DNA from: an uncultured Acidobacteriota bacterium
GTDB taxonomy: Bacteria > Acidobacteriota > Terriglobia > Bryobacterales > Bryobacteraceae
Length of the DNA stretch: 54,699 nucleotides
Assembly: GCA_902825945.1 (NCBI GenBank)
Contig: CADECY010000044.1
Span: 1-54,699, forward strand
Reading direction: 5' to 3'
How positions within the stretch are numbered: position 1 is the stretch's first letter; each line of letters opens with the position of its first letter. Below are positions 42,558-51,039 of this stretch, in pieces. The notes under the pieces were generated by a model. That model saw nothing but the letters and a program-made list of their open reading frames with translations. It was not told the origin of the DNA and ran no database searches. Made by a program: the position numbers and the translations under genes.

Positions 42558-43147
42558 GGCTGTTCGACTACATAATAGCGCTCGCCGGCGCAAGAACGGC
42601 AAAGCGTCTCACCGCCGCGTTCGACTTCACGCGAGAAGTTGATTCCCTCGCCGCAGCGGGCGCAGGAGACGCGCGGCCCTTTGTAGCCGGGAAGGTCGTG
42701 CGGGGCAACGTCCACCTTCACCCACTGATGAGCGAACAGTTCGTGATCCGGCAGTTCCCGATAGGCGGCCATCTGCTGTTTGTTCTTGTTTTCGATGTGC
42801 GGATAGAGTTCGCGGGCGCGCTGTTTCGACGATTCGAGCGCGACGACGCGAACCGCGCGTCCTGTTTCGAGATCGCGGAACGTGGCGGCCACTTTGCCGA
42901 AGTCGCGAAACTTGAGGGCGCGCTTGCCCATGCGGCAGCCGGTGACGACGGTGATCGCGTCGGTGGCGCAGCGGTCGATCTCGACGAACGTGATCAGGCG
43001 TTTGCGATGAGCGCCGAGCGGATCGTCGAGCCCGAGCAGCGTCAAACCGTGAATCGCGAGGCGAAGCCCGAGGATCTGGCCCGCGCACATGTGTCCGTGC
43101 AGGATTTCGGCGGCGGCCACGTACTCGTCGAACTCACGGAGCGCCAT
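42554..43147 (-). CDS. fmdE: FmdE-family protein
   Basis: A 197-residue protein from the ATG at 43147 (MALREFDEYVAAAEI), overlapping the modC stop. N-terminal domain has HGHMCAGQILGLRLA and DRCATDAITVVTGCRMGKR, conserved in FmdE. A C-terminal zinc ribbon has CARC and CRSC pairs. FmdE is named from formylmethanofuran dehydrogenase clusters, but in bacteria such proteins occur beside molybdate/tungstate transport and molybdoenzyme genes. Here it is translationally coupled to modC, which supports a role in molybdenum or tungsten use. Exact activity unknown. Confidence 0.85.
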   Translation of the reverse strand: MALREFDEYVAAAEILHGHMCAGQILGLRLAIHGLTLLGLDDPLGAHRKRLITFVEIDRCATDAITVVTGCRMGKRALKFRDFGKVAATFRDLETGRAVRVVALESSKQRARELYPHIENKNKQQMAAYRELPDHELFAHQWVKVDVAPHDLPGYKGPRVSCARCGEGINFSREVERGGETLCRSCAGERYYVVEQP

Positions 43148-44217
43148 CAGATCACTCTCACGTATTGTTCTGGGACGCCGATGACCCAATCGCGGCTGTG
43201 CTTGTGGCGCTCGTATTCCGAGCGCTGCAGCACCACGGCGATTCCGCCGGCGAACTCGAGGCGTACCGTCTCGGCGCGTTCGGCGGCACGCTCGAGTGTC
43301 GCGACGATCTGGTTCGAAGCCAGCTTGCCGTCTCTCGGCATCGCCTGGAGTTGCTCCGGCCGCACATACAGCGAGACGCGATCGCCGAGCAGCCGCCCTG
43401 GCAGGTACGGGCCCGCGAGTTCGAACTCGCCGTAAGCGAGACGGCTCGAGTTTCGCGACGGGTCGAGTGCCTTCACTTCGACCGGCAGCAGATTGAACAA
43501 TCCGAGAAGCCGCGCCACTTCGAGGTTGGCTGGCTGCTGGAGAACGCTCCGCGGGGTTCCGTGCTGGGCGACCACGCCTTCGTGGACGACCACCATCTCG
43601 TCGCCGAGTTCGAAACATTCGTCGAGATCGTGGGTGACGAGCACCACGGGCGTACCAAAGGCTTGGCGCACCTGGCGGAGCGTGTTATAGAGTTCCATTC
43701 GCAGCGCCTGATCGAGTCCGCGGGCAGGTTCGTCGAGCAGGATCACTCGCGGCTGCGCGATGAGCGCACGGGCGATCGAGCAGCGCTGCTTTTGTCCGCC
43801 GGAGAGCTCCGCCGGACGCCGGCCCGCGACATCGGTCAAGCGGAAGCGTTCGAGCATTTCGCTCACGCGGCGATGGCGCTCGAGGCGCGGCAGACGTTCG
43901 GCCGCGAATTCGAGATTCTGCCGCAGCGTCATGTGCGGGAACAGCGCGTAGTTCTGGAAGACGTATCCGCAGCGGCGCTCCTGCGGCGGCAGGTTGACAC
44001 CCTTGGCGCCGTCGAACAGCACGGTGCCATCGAGTTCCACTCGGCCTTCGGCCGGTTTGGCGAATCCGGCGATGCAGTCGAGGGTGACGGTCTTGCCGGA
44101 GCCGCTGGGCCCGAACAGAACGCAAACGCCGGGCCCGGCTTCGAAGTTCACGTCCAGCGTGAAGGCGGCCGATTCGCGGCTGGGCGGAAAATGCTTACGA
44201 AGTCTGGCCTTGATCAT
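43147..44217 (-). CDS. modC: Molybdate-type ABC transporter ATPase
   Basis: A 356-residue protein from the ATG at 44217 (overlap ATGA with modB). ABC features: Walker A FGPSGSGKTVTLD, Q-loop YVFQNYALFPHMTLRQNL, signature ELSGGQKQRCSIARAL, Walker B VILLDEPARGLD and switch VTHDLDECFELGD. The C-terminal 110 residues are TOBE-like (DRVSLYVRPEQLQAM), the oxyanion-sensing region of ModC. Assignment to molybdate or tungstate rather than sulfate rests on ModB similarity and on the fmdE neighbour. No modA-type binding protein is found in the window. Confidence 0.85.
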   Translation of the reverse strand: MIKARLRKHFPPSRESAAFTLDVNFEAGPGVCVLFGPSGSGKTVTLDCIAGFAKPAEGRVELDGTVLFDGAKGVNLPPQERRCGYVFQNYALFPHMTLRQNLEFAAERLPRLERHRRVSEMLERFRLTDVAGRRPAELSGGQKQRCSIARALIAQPRVILLDEPARGLDQALRMELYNTLRQVRQAFGTPVVLVTHDLDECFELGDEMVVVHEGVVAQHGTPRSVLQQPANLEVARLLGLFNLLPVEVKALDPSRNSSRLAYGEFELAGPYLPGRLLGDRVSLYVRPEQLQAMPRDGKLASNQIVATLERAAERAETVRLEFAGGIAVVLQRSEYERHKHSRDWVIGVPEQYVRVI

Positions 44218-44882
44218 CAGACGGCCTGCCTGGGGCTGATGCGATTGGCGGCCCACAGGATTGCGAGCGCGAGCAGGCTCACCGCGAGAACGAGAGCGCG
44301 AGCGAGTTCGCCGTTGCCCGCTTCGACGGCGTCATAGATCGCGACCGCCACCGTTTGCGTGCGTCCGGGAATGTTGCCCGCGAGCATGATCGTGACGCCG
44401 AAATCGCCGAGCGAGCGTGCGAAAGCGAGCGCCACCGCGGCGAGTAGCGGCCGCAGGACGAGCGGCAGCGTGATGCGGAAGAAGATGCGGCCTTCGCTTG
44501 CGCCGAGCGTGCGTGCGGCGCGTTCGAAGCTGTGATCGACGCTTTCCAGTGCCGCCCGCGCGGACTTGATCAGCAGCGGCGCCGAGTGCACCATCGCCGC
44601 CACCACGGCGGCTTGCGCGGTGAACACGAGCGGATGTCCGAAGATCCATTCGTAGGCGCGGCCGGGGAACGAATCGCGGCCGAGCACCACCAGTAGATAG
44701 TAGCCGAGCACGGTGGGCGGCAGCACAAGGGGCAGCGTAAGCAGCGCGTCGAGCGCTTCTTTGCCCTTGAAGTCGCGATTCGCCAGTACGTAAGCAAGCG
44801 CGATCCCGATCGCCGCGGCGAAGGCGGTGGACACCGCCGCCACGCGCAGACTGAGCCACAGCGGGAACCAGTCGACGCTCAT
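44217..44882 (-). CDS. modB: Molybdate-type ABC transporter permease
   Basis: A 221-residue permease with five to six helices. The ATG at 44882 (MSVDWFPLWLSLRVAAVSTA) has GAGGAG upstream; the longer frame starting at 45023 overlaps the methyltransferase. ModB motifs: LTLPLVLPPTVLGYYLLVVLG and the EAA loop AARTLGASEGRIFFRITLPL, then FARSLGDFGVTIMLAGNIPG. It pairs with the ATPase downstream. Substrate is inferred as molybdate or tungstate. Confidence 0.9.
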   Translation of the reverse strand: MSVDWFPLWLSLRVAAVSTAFAAAIGIALAYVLANRDFKGKEALDALLTLPLVLPPTVLGYYLLVVLGRDSFPGRAYEWIFGHPLVFTAQAAVVAAMVHSAPLLIKSARAALESVDHSFERAARTLGASEGRIFFRITLPLVLRPLLAAVALAFARSLGDFGVTIMLAGNIPGRTQTVAVAIYDAVEAGNGELARALVLAVSLLALAILWAANRISPRQAV

Positions 44883-44919
44883 GAACTCCTCATTATAGAG
44901 GAGCGTCCGGCGGGCGCGC

Positions 44920-45585
44920 TCACGCTTTCTTACACGCGACGGTGACACCGTCGCCCACGGCGAGCAAGCAGACATGGATCCGGGTGTCGGCCGCGAGCTT
45001 GCGGTTGAACTCGCGCAGGGCAACGGTGTCTTCGTCGTTCACCGCCGGATCGATGACGCGGCCGTACCAGAGGACGTTGTCGATAGCCATGAGTCCGCCG
45101 GGACGAAGGAGCTGGAAAACGCGATCGTAGTAGGCGGAATAGTTGACCTTGTCGGCGTCGATGAAGGCGAAGTCGAACGTGCCCGATTCGCCGCTCGTGA
45201 TTAGCTTGTCGAGTGTCTCGATCGCGGGCGCGAGGCGGAGATCGATCTTGTCGGCGACGCCCGCCTCAGCCCAGTAGCGCCGCGCGATTGCGGTCCACTT
45301 TTCGCTGACGTCGCAGGCGATGAGTTTTCCTTCCTGGGGCATCGCGCGAGCGACGCTGATCGAACTATAGCCGGTGAATACGCCCACTTCGATCGCTTTT
45401 CGGGCGCCGGTGGAGGCGGCGAGGGTCGCGAGAATCGCGCCCACTTCCGGTGTGATCTGCATCCGAGCCCACTCGTCGAGCGCGGTTTCCTGGCGGAGGC
45501 GGAGCAGGTAGTCCGGTTCCGGGTGGGTGCAGGACCGGACGTAGGAGACGATCTCGGGAGTGGCTTGGATGTGGGTCGAGGACAC
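44920..45585 (-). CDS. Class I O-methyltransferase (caffeoyl-CoA OMT family)
   Basis: A 221-residue SAM-dependent enzyme, from GTG at 45585 (begins SSTHIQATPEIVSYVRSC after the initiator), which gives the normal length for the family. SAM-binding glycine loop AIEVGVFTGYSSISVARAM, acidic residue after VSEKW, FAFIDADKVNYSAYYD and MAIDNVLWYGRV are typical metal-dependent catechol-type OMT motifs. Substrate unknown. It precedes modB by 37 bases on the same strand, perhaps co-transcribed. Confidence 0.88.
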   Translation of the reverse strand: MSSTHIQATPEIVSYVRSCTHPEPDYLLRLRQETALDEWARMQITPEVGAILATLAASTGARKAIEVGVFTGYSSISVARAMPQEGKLIACDVSEKWTAIARRYWAEAGVADKIDLRLAPAIETLDKLITSGESGTFDFAFIDADKVNYSAYYDRVFQLLRPGGLMAIDNVLWYGRVIDPAVNDEDTVALREFNRKLAADTRIHVCLLAVGDGVTVACKKA

Positions 45586-46387
45586 GATGACACGGTAGCA
45601 TGATATTGTTTTGGGCGGCTCGAGGAGCCTATGTTGCGTGTATGCTACGGGATCGGCCAGCATGGCTGAGAATCTTCCGCAAAGCGCGCAACGTGGGCAA
45701 ACCGCGCTCGCCGCGACTTGACTCAACCTGAAAGTGCGCGAGATCCTCGCCGCGACTCGATCCGCGCAAGAGGCCGCGAGTGCCATCGGGCGCGCCGTCG
45801 CCGAGACGCAGAGGCCATCGTCTTTCGAGGCGCGACATCTGCAAACCGATCCTGGTGGTAGCGAGTGGCGTCGGCCGTGCGGACGTTGGCCTTCTTGCCG
45901 CGCTCTGCGGAGAAGGCGTGGCGCAAGCGAACCCGATTCGGCAAGAGCGCGACCGGGGGAGTCCCGCCGGTGGGATTCGAGTCGCCGATCGAGACTCGGC
46001 TCCGAATTCCTATGGTGGCGCCGTCAGAAGTCGCGCACGGGCCATTTTCATGGGCTTGGTCGTCGCGCGTGTTAGAATTTCCCCGCTAACCACCTAACTA
46101 ACATTTTGACGCTCCAGCGTGAGGCGTGATCACCCCTGCCGCTGGGTCTATCGGCATTTGGATCCTCCCGAGCGTCCCGAGATCCCACCTTTCCTCACCC
46201 CACGTTGACATTCGCACATTCCCCGATCGCCACCATCGGAGCTCTGAGTCGAGACTTGGATCGATCAGGATCGATGGCGTTCACCTGTTCGCGATCACTC
46301 CAACTTCGCTTCCCGCATTGACTTGCAGCGAGGTTGCGGGAGTTCCTTCAGTATGACGGTCCCCGAGGCGCGGTAGGAGACCAGCCG
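45586..46387. other. Intergenic region, no gene seen
   Basis: About 800 bases between two minus-strand genes. Open frames between 45630 and 46100 on both strands have no recognisable domain, start context or ribosome-binding site. A 7-base inverted repeat GTAGCAT/ATGCTAC (45595-45601 and 45642-45648) and a small hairpin GGCTC/GAGCC (45617-45629) flank the likely promoter of the methyltransferase gene. No RNA gene or mobile element recognised. Confidence 0.45.
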
Positions 46388-47941
46388 CTACAACAAGCTG
46401 CCTGACGGCATCTCCGTCAACATGATCCGCTCATCGCGATCGGGATCGTTCACGGCTCCGCTCCCCTGCCCGTCGAAGATCATCGTGGCACGTTGCGCGG
46501 TTGTGTAGGCAGGCCACGCAAGTCCCTTCTGGCTCGGATTGCCCGACTTCGCGAACGCGGCCCACGCTCCGCTCAACTGCTTCGATAGCGCTTCGGATTC
46601 TGGATATCGAACGAGACGCATCGTAAGCGGCAGGTCCGCCGTGTGGAAAGCGCGGATCTTGCCATCGACGCAGGGCGTGTTCCATTGATAGTAATAGAGG
46701 AAGACGTTCGCCTTGCCGGGATCGAGTTTCAGATCGGCCTGGCGCACCGCGTTGACGCGCGCTCCGCGATCGGTTGAGATGCGGAACCAGAGATCGCTCG
46801 GGCTTTCTTTCGGATGATCGCGCCGGTAGAGAGCGAGCAGTGCGTCCACTTTGTCTTCCGGGATGCGTGCTTTGACGAGTTCGGCGCGCAACCCCGCGTG
46901 ATCGAGTTCGTACAGCGCTGGATTGCGGAGCGAGAAGAGTGACGATTCGTCCTTGCAGTTGCCGATGATCATCGGGATTTCCGCGGACAGCGCGGGCGCT
47001 GTGGGATCCCATGTCTGGCTCGGGATCGTGCGTCCATCGACCACGGGCCCGGGGCCGGAGGCTGCTTTGAAGAGGTCCGCAGCGGGCACGCGCAAAAGTT
47101 CTTCGGGCTTGCTCAATCCGAGCTTCGACATCATCTCTCGCGCGGACTTCGTGCCGGACTCGGCGTCTCCGATCTTCAGCATCGATCCGCTTTGCACGCA
47201 TGCCTTGTGGAAGAGGCCTTTCGCCGCGGGCATCGCCATTAACGCGTTGATCTTCGCGCCGCCTCCGGATTCGCCGAAGATCGTTACGTTGCGCGGATCG
47301 CCGCCGAATCGGGCGATGTTGTCGCGGACCCATTCGAGCGCGGCCACGAGATCGAGTTGGCCTGGGTTGCCGGCGGCGAACTTCGGGTCGAGTCCGCCGA
47401 GGTAGGTGTAGCCGAAAACGTTGAGACGGTGATTGATGCCGACGAGGACGACATCCTGTTCGCGCACATGGCGGTCGGCGAAGACGGTGAGCAGGCTCGA
47501 CCCGCCGGTGAATCCGCCGCCGTGGATGTAGACCATTACGGCGCGCTTGCCTCGGAGCGAGTTGGTGAGGACGTTCAGTACGAGGCAGTTCTCGCTGTCG
47601 GTCTGCTGAGCGAGTTCAACACGATCGGGACGGCCGCCACCGAAGTATTCACCGATCGTGGGACTGAGGAAGATATTGCCGGGACCTTGCACGCAGCGGG
47701 GTCCGTTGGCGATGCCGTCGCGAACACCGGTCCACTGGGCGGGCTTGGAGGGCGGGAGCCAGCGGGCGGCGCCTTCGGTGGGTCCGCCGTAAGGGATCCC
47801 GCGGAAGATGTGGACTCCGCCTGTCGTGGTGCCACGGACCTTGCCGTACGATGTCTCCGCGACGACGGGAGAGGATGCTGCGCCTGCGAGGTGAATCGCG
47901 GGGATACTGGCGCACAGGGCTCGGCGAGTGATGGACGTCAT
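46388..47941 (-). CDS. Exported type B carboxylesterase
   Basis: A 517-residue alpha/beta hydrolase. The ATG at 47941 gives a twin-arginine-like signal (MTSITRRALCASIPAIHLAG); an ATG seven codons earlier is possible. Family marks: GKVRGTTTGGVHIFRGIPYG at the N-terminus, SENCLVLNV with the conserved Cys, YIHGGGFTGGSS oxyanion hole, nucleophile elbow FGESGGGAK, and CKDESSLF for the acid. A catalytic His is likely in the AFHTADLPLTM motif. It hydrolyses carboxylic esters; natural substrate unknown. It follows the ADOP permease by 31 bases. Confidence 0.9.
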   Translation of the reverse strand: MTSITRRALCASIPAIHLAGAASSPVVAETSYGKVRGTTTGGVHIFRGIPYGGPTEGAARWLPPSKPAQWTGVRDGIANGPRCVQGPGNIFLSPTIGEYFGGGRPDRVELAQQTDSENCLVLNVLTNSLRGKRAVMVYIHGGGFTGGSSLLTVFADRHVREQDVVLVGINHRLNVFGYTYLGGLDPKFAAGNPGQLDLVAALEWVRDNIARFGGDPRNVTIFGESGGGAKINALMAMPAAKGLFHKACVQSGSMLKIGDAESGTKSAREMMSKLGLSKPEELLRVPAADLFKAASGPGPVVDGRTIPSQTWDPTAPALSAEIPMIIGNCKDESSLFSLRNPALYELDHAGLRAELVKARIPEDKVDALLALYRRDHPKESPSDLWFRISTDRGARVNAVRQADLKLDPGKANVFLYYYQWNTPCVDGKIRAFHTADLPLTMRLVRYPESEALSKQLSGAWAAFAKSGNPSQKGLAWPAYTTAQRATMIFDGQGSGAVNDPDRDERIMLTEMPSGSLL

Positions 47942-47972
47942 GAGTGATCGCCAGTGTACCAAGACCGGACGA

Positions 47973-50630
47973 TCAGTCTTCGCGAAGCGCGCGGACCGGG
48001 TCTAGCCGGATCGCCCGTGCGATGGGTGCGATCGCAGCGGAGACAGCGATGACGGCAACCGTTCCTGCCACGGGAAGCAGTACTGCTGCCTCCGAAATGC
48101 TCACACGAAACAGGAGCGCCGACAGATAGCGCTCCAGCGAGAGTCCCACGGCGATTCCGGCGATGACCCCGATGAGCAGAGGAAGCGCCACCGGCGAGGC
48201 CACTTCAGCGGCGACGCGGCGCGGCCGGGCGCCGAGCGCGATGCGAATGCCGATGTCACGCCAGCGTCCGCGGACCGTGTAAGTCAGGACGCCGTACAGC
48301 CCCACACCAGCGAGTGTCACCGCGACCGCCGCGAAGAACAGCGACAAGGTGGCGAGCATCCGTTCTCGCAGCATCTGCGCATCGATGAACTCCTGCTGCG
48401 CGGTGAGATTGACCACGCGGAACCCGGGCGCGGCCGCCGGTATGGCTTTACGAAGATCCGGGGCAAGCGACATCGGTTCCGCCGTCCGCGTGCGCACCAT
48501 GATCGTCGACCACTCTTTCACCGGCCTCTCGTTCTTGGCGGGAATCGACCGGAACGGCGCGTAAACCGTGGGCCGGATCGGTTCGCGCAGGTTTCGATAC
48601 TTCGCGTCGCCCACCCAGCCGACGATCGTGACAACCGCCGGTGCGCTGCCTTCGCGGCTTCGCTGAAAGGTCCGCCCAACCGGATTCTCCCCGTTGAAAT
48701 AGCGCTTGGCGAAGGATTGGTTGACCACCGCCACATCCGGCGCGGTCTCCCCGGCGTTGAAGCCGCGCCCGCCGAGCAGCGGAATTCGCATCGTCTCGAA
48801 CCAGCCTGGGGAAACTCCGAGCAGATAGGGCGGGCTCTTCTCCCATTCCGAAGATGCATCGGGGCGCATCCCGAAAATCCACGTGGAGCCGCTCAGTAGG
48901 GCCCAGGAACAAAGCGCCGCGGATTCGACTCCGGGCAATTGCCGGACGTGCTGTTCCACTGCCTCCCATGCCTGATCCGGGCGTCCTCCTTGCGCGGTGG
49001 TCTCGACCGCCAACAATCGCTCTGCCGAGAATCCGGCAGGATCGGAGCGCAGCCTTTCGAGTGTCGAAACGAACAGCGCGGCGAACAGGATCACGATCAT
49101 GCAAAGCGCGGTTTGCCCGGCAAGCATGGCCCGCATGAGTCCTCCGCGAGCCTGTGTATGGCCGCCGCGCAGTACGGCGGCGGGCCGAAGCGGCGATGCG
49201 CGCAACGCCGGCGCGATGCCGAACACGAACACCGCTCCCGCCGTGAGCAGAACCATGAAGCCGAAAACGCGCGCGCCTGAATCGAGCGCGAGCCGCACGG
49301 GATCGTCCGGCGGGTTGATCATGCTCGCGACGAACGGGGCGGCCCAAAGCGCGAAGAGCGCGCCCAGCGCCGAAGCGAGCATGGCCAGCAGCGCGCACTC
49401 GGCCATGACCATTCGAATGAGACGCCCGCGCCCCGCACCGATCGAGACGCGTAACGCCATTTCGCGGCCTCGCGCGGTGGCCCGTGCGAGCATCAGATTC
49501 GCGATGTTCGCGCAGGCGATCAAGAGCAGCAACGCCACCAGCGCGGCGAGGATCGTCATGGCGCCGCGGTAGTCTTTCTGCAGTCCGGAGAAGCCGGCCG
49601 TGGCCGGGAGCAGGACGAACCCCGCGTTTACGTAGTTCTCGATCCGGCTTTGCGAGATGTCCGTCCACGCGCGCGTTCGCTCGCGCCGGTCGAGCGAGAA
49701 TGCAGCCGCGAGTTTCGCGCGAACGCTCTCCGGATTCCCGCCGGGGGACACTTTGACCCATGTGTGGAACCACCCCCAATCGCGTGCTTCGATCGCGGCG
49801 GTATTCACCATAGTGGGCACGAAGATATCGGTGAAGGTTCCGGGCGCGGTACCAGTGAAGCCCTCAGGGGCGACGCCAATGATCTCGAGCACCGTTTCCC
49901 CGAACCGGAACGTCTTGCCGGTCACCGCCGGATCGCGCGCAAAGCGGCGCGTCCAGTATTCATGCGAAAGAACGGCGTAGGGATGGGCTCCGGGCTTGTT
50001 GTCATCGGCGGGCGTCAACAGCCGCCCAAGCGCGGGCCGCAGCCCGAACGCCTCGAACATCGTTCCGGAAACGTATTGGCGTTTGACGCGCTCGGGTTCC
50101 GCCATGCCGTGATGTGTGATCCAGCTGATCGAAGCGGGTGAGATCGCCATGACAGTCGCGTCCATTCCCGCGGCCTCGCGCATCTTGCGGAAGGTAGGGT
50201 ATTCGAAGATCTCGCCCGTTTCCGGCCGGCCGTTCTGATTCTGAAACTCGTATTGGGCGACGAACAGATTCACCGCGCCGGCCACGGGAAGAGGGCGCAG
50301 CAAAGCCGCATCGATCAGCCGAAACGCTGCCGTGCATGCGCCGGTGGTTAGCGCGAGCGATAGTACCGCTGCCGCGGTTTGGGTCCGGTGCTTGGCCAGT
50401 TGCCGCGCTCCGAACACCAGATCCGCCCAGAGCGACTCGGCCCAGGCGGCGAGCTTGATGTCGCGGCTTTCGTCGAGATGGCGAGTCGCGGGTCCGAAGG
50501 CGCGGCGTGCCTCTGCCGGGTCGCGCCCCGCCGCGATCGCTTCTTCGATATGGAAGCGCATCTCCTCCTCGATCTCGCTTGCCGCGCGATCCTTGCGGAA
50601 GACGTTCGAGACCCGGCTCCAGAGTGGCAT
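47973..50630 (-). CDS. ADOP-type MacB/FtsX-like permease
   Basis: An 885-residue membrane protein of the acidobacterial duplicated orphan permease kind. N-terminal cytoplasmic prefix (IEEEMRFHIEEAIAAGRDP, EARRAFG), then a helix and a periplasmic MacB-like domain, three helices with the FtsX core (IACANIANLMLARATARGRE), a second periplasmic domain and a second FtsX block (FAAVAVTLAGVGLYGVLTYT, RIALGARPRRV). It carries both halves in one chain and has no ATPase gene beside it. The substrate is unknown. It is preceded by its usual partner, a PadR regulator, with four bases between them. Confidence 0.9.
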   Translation of the reverse strand: MPLWSRVSNVFRKDRAASEIEEEMRFHIEEAIAAGRDPAEARRAFGPATRHLDESRDIKLAAWAESLWADLVFGARQLAKHRTQTAAAVLSLALTTGACTAAFRLIDAALLRPLPVAGAVNLFVAQYEFQNQNGRPETGEIFEYPTFRKMREAAGMDATVMAISPASISWITHHGMAEPERVKRQYVSGTMFEAFGLRPALGRLLTPADDNKPGAHPYAVLSHEYWTRRFARDPAVTGKTFRFGETVLEIIGVAPEGFTGTAPGTFTDIFVPTMVNTAAIEARDWGWFHTWVKVSPGGNPESVRAKLAAAFSLDRRERTRAWTDISQSRIENYVNAGFVLLPATAGFSGLQKDYRGAMTILAALVALLLLIACANIANLMLARATARGREMALRVSIGAGRGRLIRMVMAECALLAMLASALGALFALWAAPFVASMINPPDDPVRLALDSGARVFGFMVLLTAGAVFVFGIAPALRASPLRPAAVLRGGHTQARGGLMRAMLAGQTALCMIVILFAALFVSTLERLRSDPAGFSAERLLAVETTAQGGRPDQAWEAVEQHVRQLPGVESAALCSWALLSGSTWIFGMRPDASSEWEKSPPYLLGVSPGWFETMRIPLLGGRGFNAGETAPDVAVVNQSFAKRYFNGENPVGRTFQRSREGSAPAVVTIVGWVGDAKYRNLREPIRPTVYAPFRSIPAKNERPVKEWSTIMVRTRTAEPMSLAPDLRKAIPAAAPGFRVVNLTAQQEFIDAQMLRERMLATLSLFFAAVAVTLAGVGLYGVLTYTVRGRWRDIGIRIALGARPRRVAAEVASPVALPLLIGVIAGIAVGLSLERYLSALLFRVSISEAAVLLPVAGTVAVIAVSAAIAPIARAIRLDPVRALRED

Positions 50631-50633
50631 CGC

Positions 50634-50963
50634 TTACGCCATTCGCAACACGCGATTGACGGCCGCCGTCACGGAGTCCCATCGCGACTCGGCGGCCGCC
50701 AACTGTTTGCGGCCCGCGGCGGTGATCTCGTAGATTCGCGCGCGGCGTCCGGAGTCCTGCGTGATCCAGGTGGCCTTCACCCAGCCGGCTTCTTCCATGC
50801 GATGAAGAGCCGGGTAGAGCGATCCTTCCTCGACACGAAGCACGTCATCCGACATCGATTGGATGGCGGTCATCAGCGCGTAGCCGTGGAGCTTCGGCCG
50901 GCGGGAGAGGATCTTCAACACGAGAAGGTCGAGCGAGCCTTGCAGTGCATCGGTCTTCGGCAT
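50634..50963 (-). CDS. PadR-family transcriptional regulator
   Basis: A 109-residue winged-helix repressor from the ATG at 50963 (MPKTDALQGSLDLLVLKIL). The pattern LHGYALMTAIQSM, then VEEGSLYPALHRMEEAGWV and RRARIYEITAAGRKQL is standard for PadR-like regulators of ADOP genes. It likely represses its own operon including the permease. The predicted transcription start lies only about seven bases upstream of the ATG, so the mRNA is nearly leaderless. Confidence 0.92.
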   Translation of the reverse strand: MPKTDALQGSLDLLVLKILSRRPKLHGYALMTAIQSMSDDVLRVEEGSLYPALHRMEEAGWVKATWITQDSGRRARIYEITAAGRKQLAAAESRWDSVTAAVNRVLRMA

Positions 50964-50976
50964 ACTAAGAAGTCTC

Positions 50977-51005
50977 AGTATATCGACATCTGGGTATCGA
51001 TGCAA
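50977..51005 (-). promoter_or_regulatory. Sigma-70-type promoter of the PadR-ADOP operon
   Basis: On the minus strand TTGCAT (51005-51000), a 17-base spacer and TATACT (50982-50977) form a strong promoter. The spacer region holds two copies of TATCGA (plus strand, 50981-50986 and 50995-51000), a likely place for PadR binding. The 76-base gap also has to serve the divergent phosphatase gene. Confidence 0.65.
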
Positions 51006-51039
51006 CGGAAATTTCATTCGCCTGCGGTAGACTTGCTTC

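Noticed and set aside
45629..46097. Open frames on both strands upstream of the methyltransferase gene
   Set aside because: Composition is Arg-rich with no domain or start signals. No transposase or phage motif recognised.
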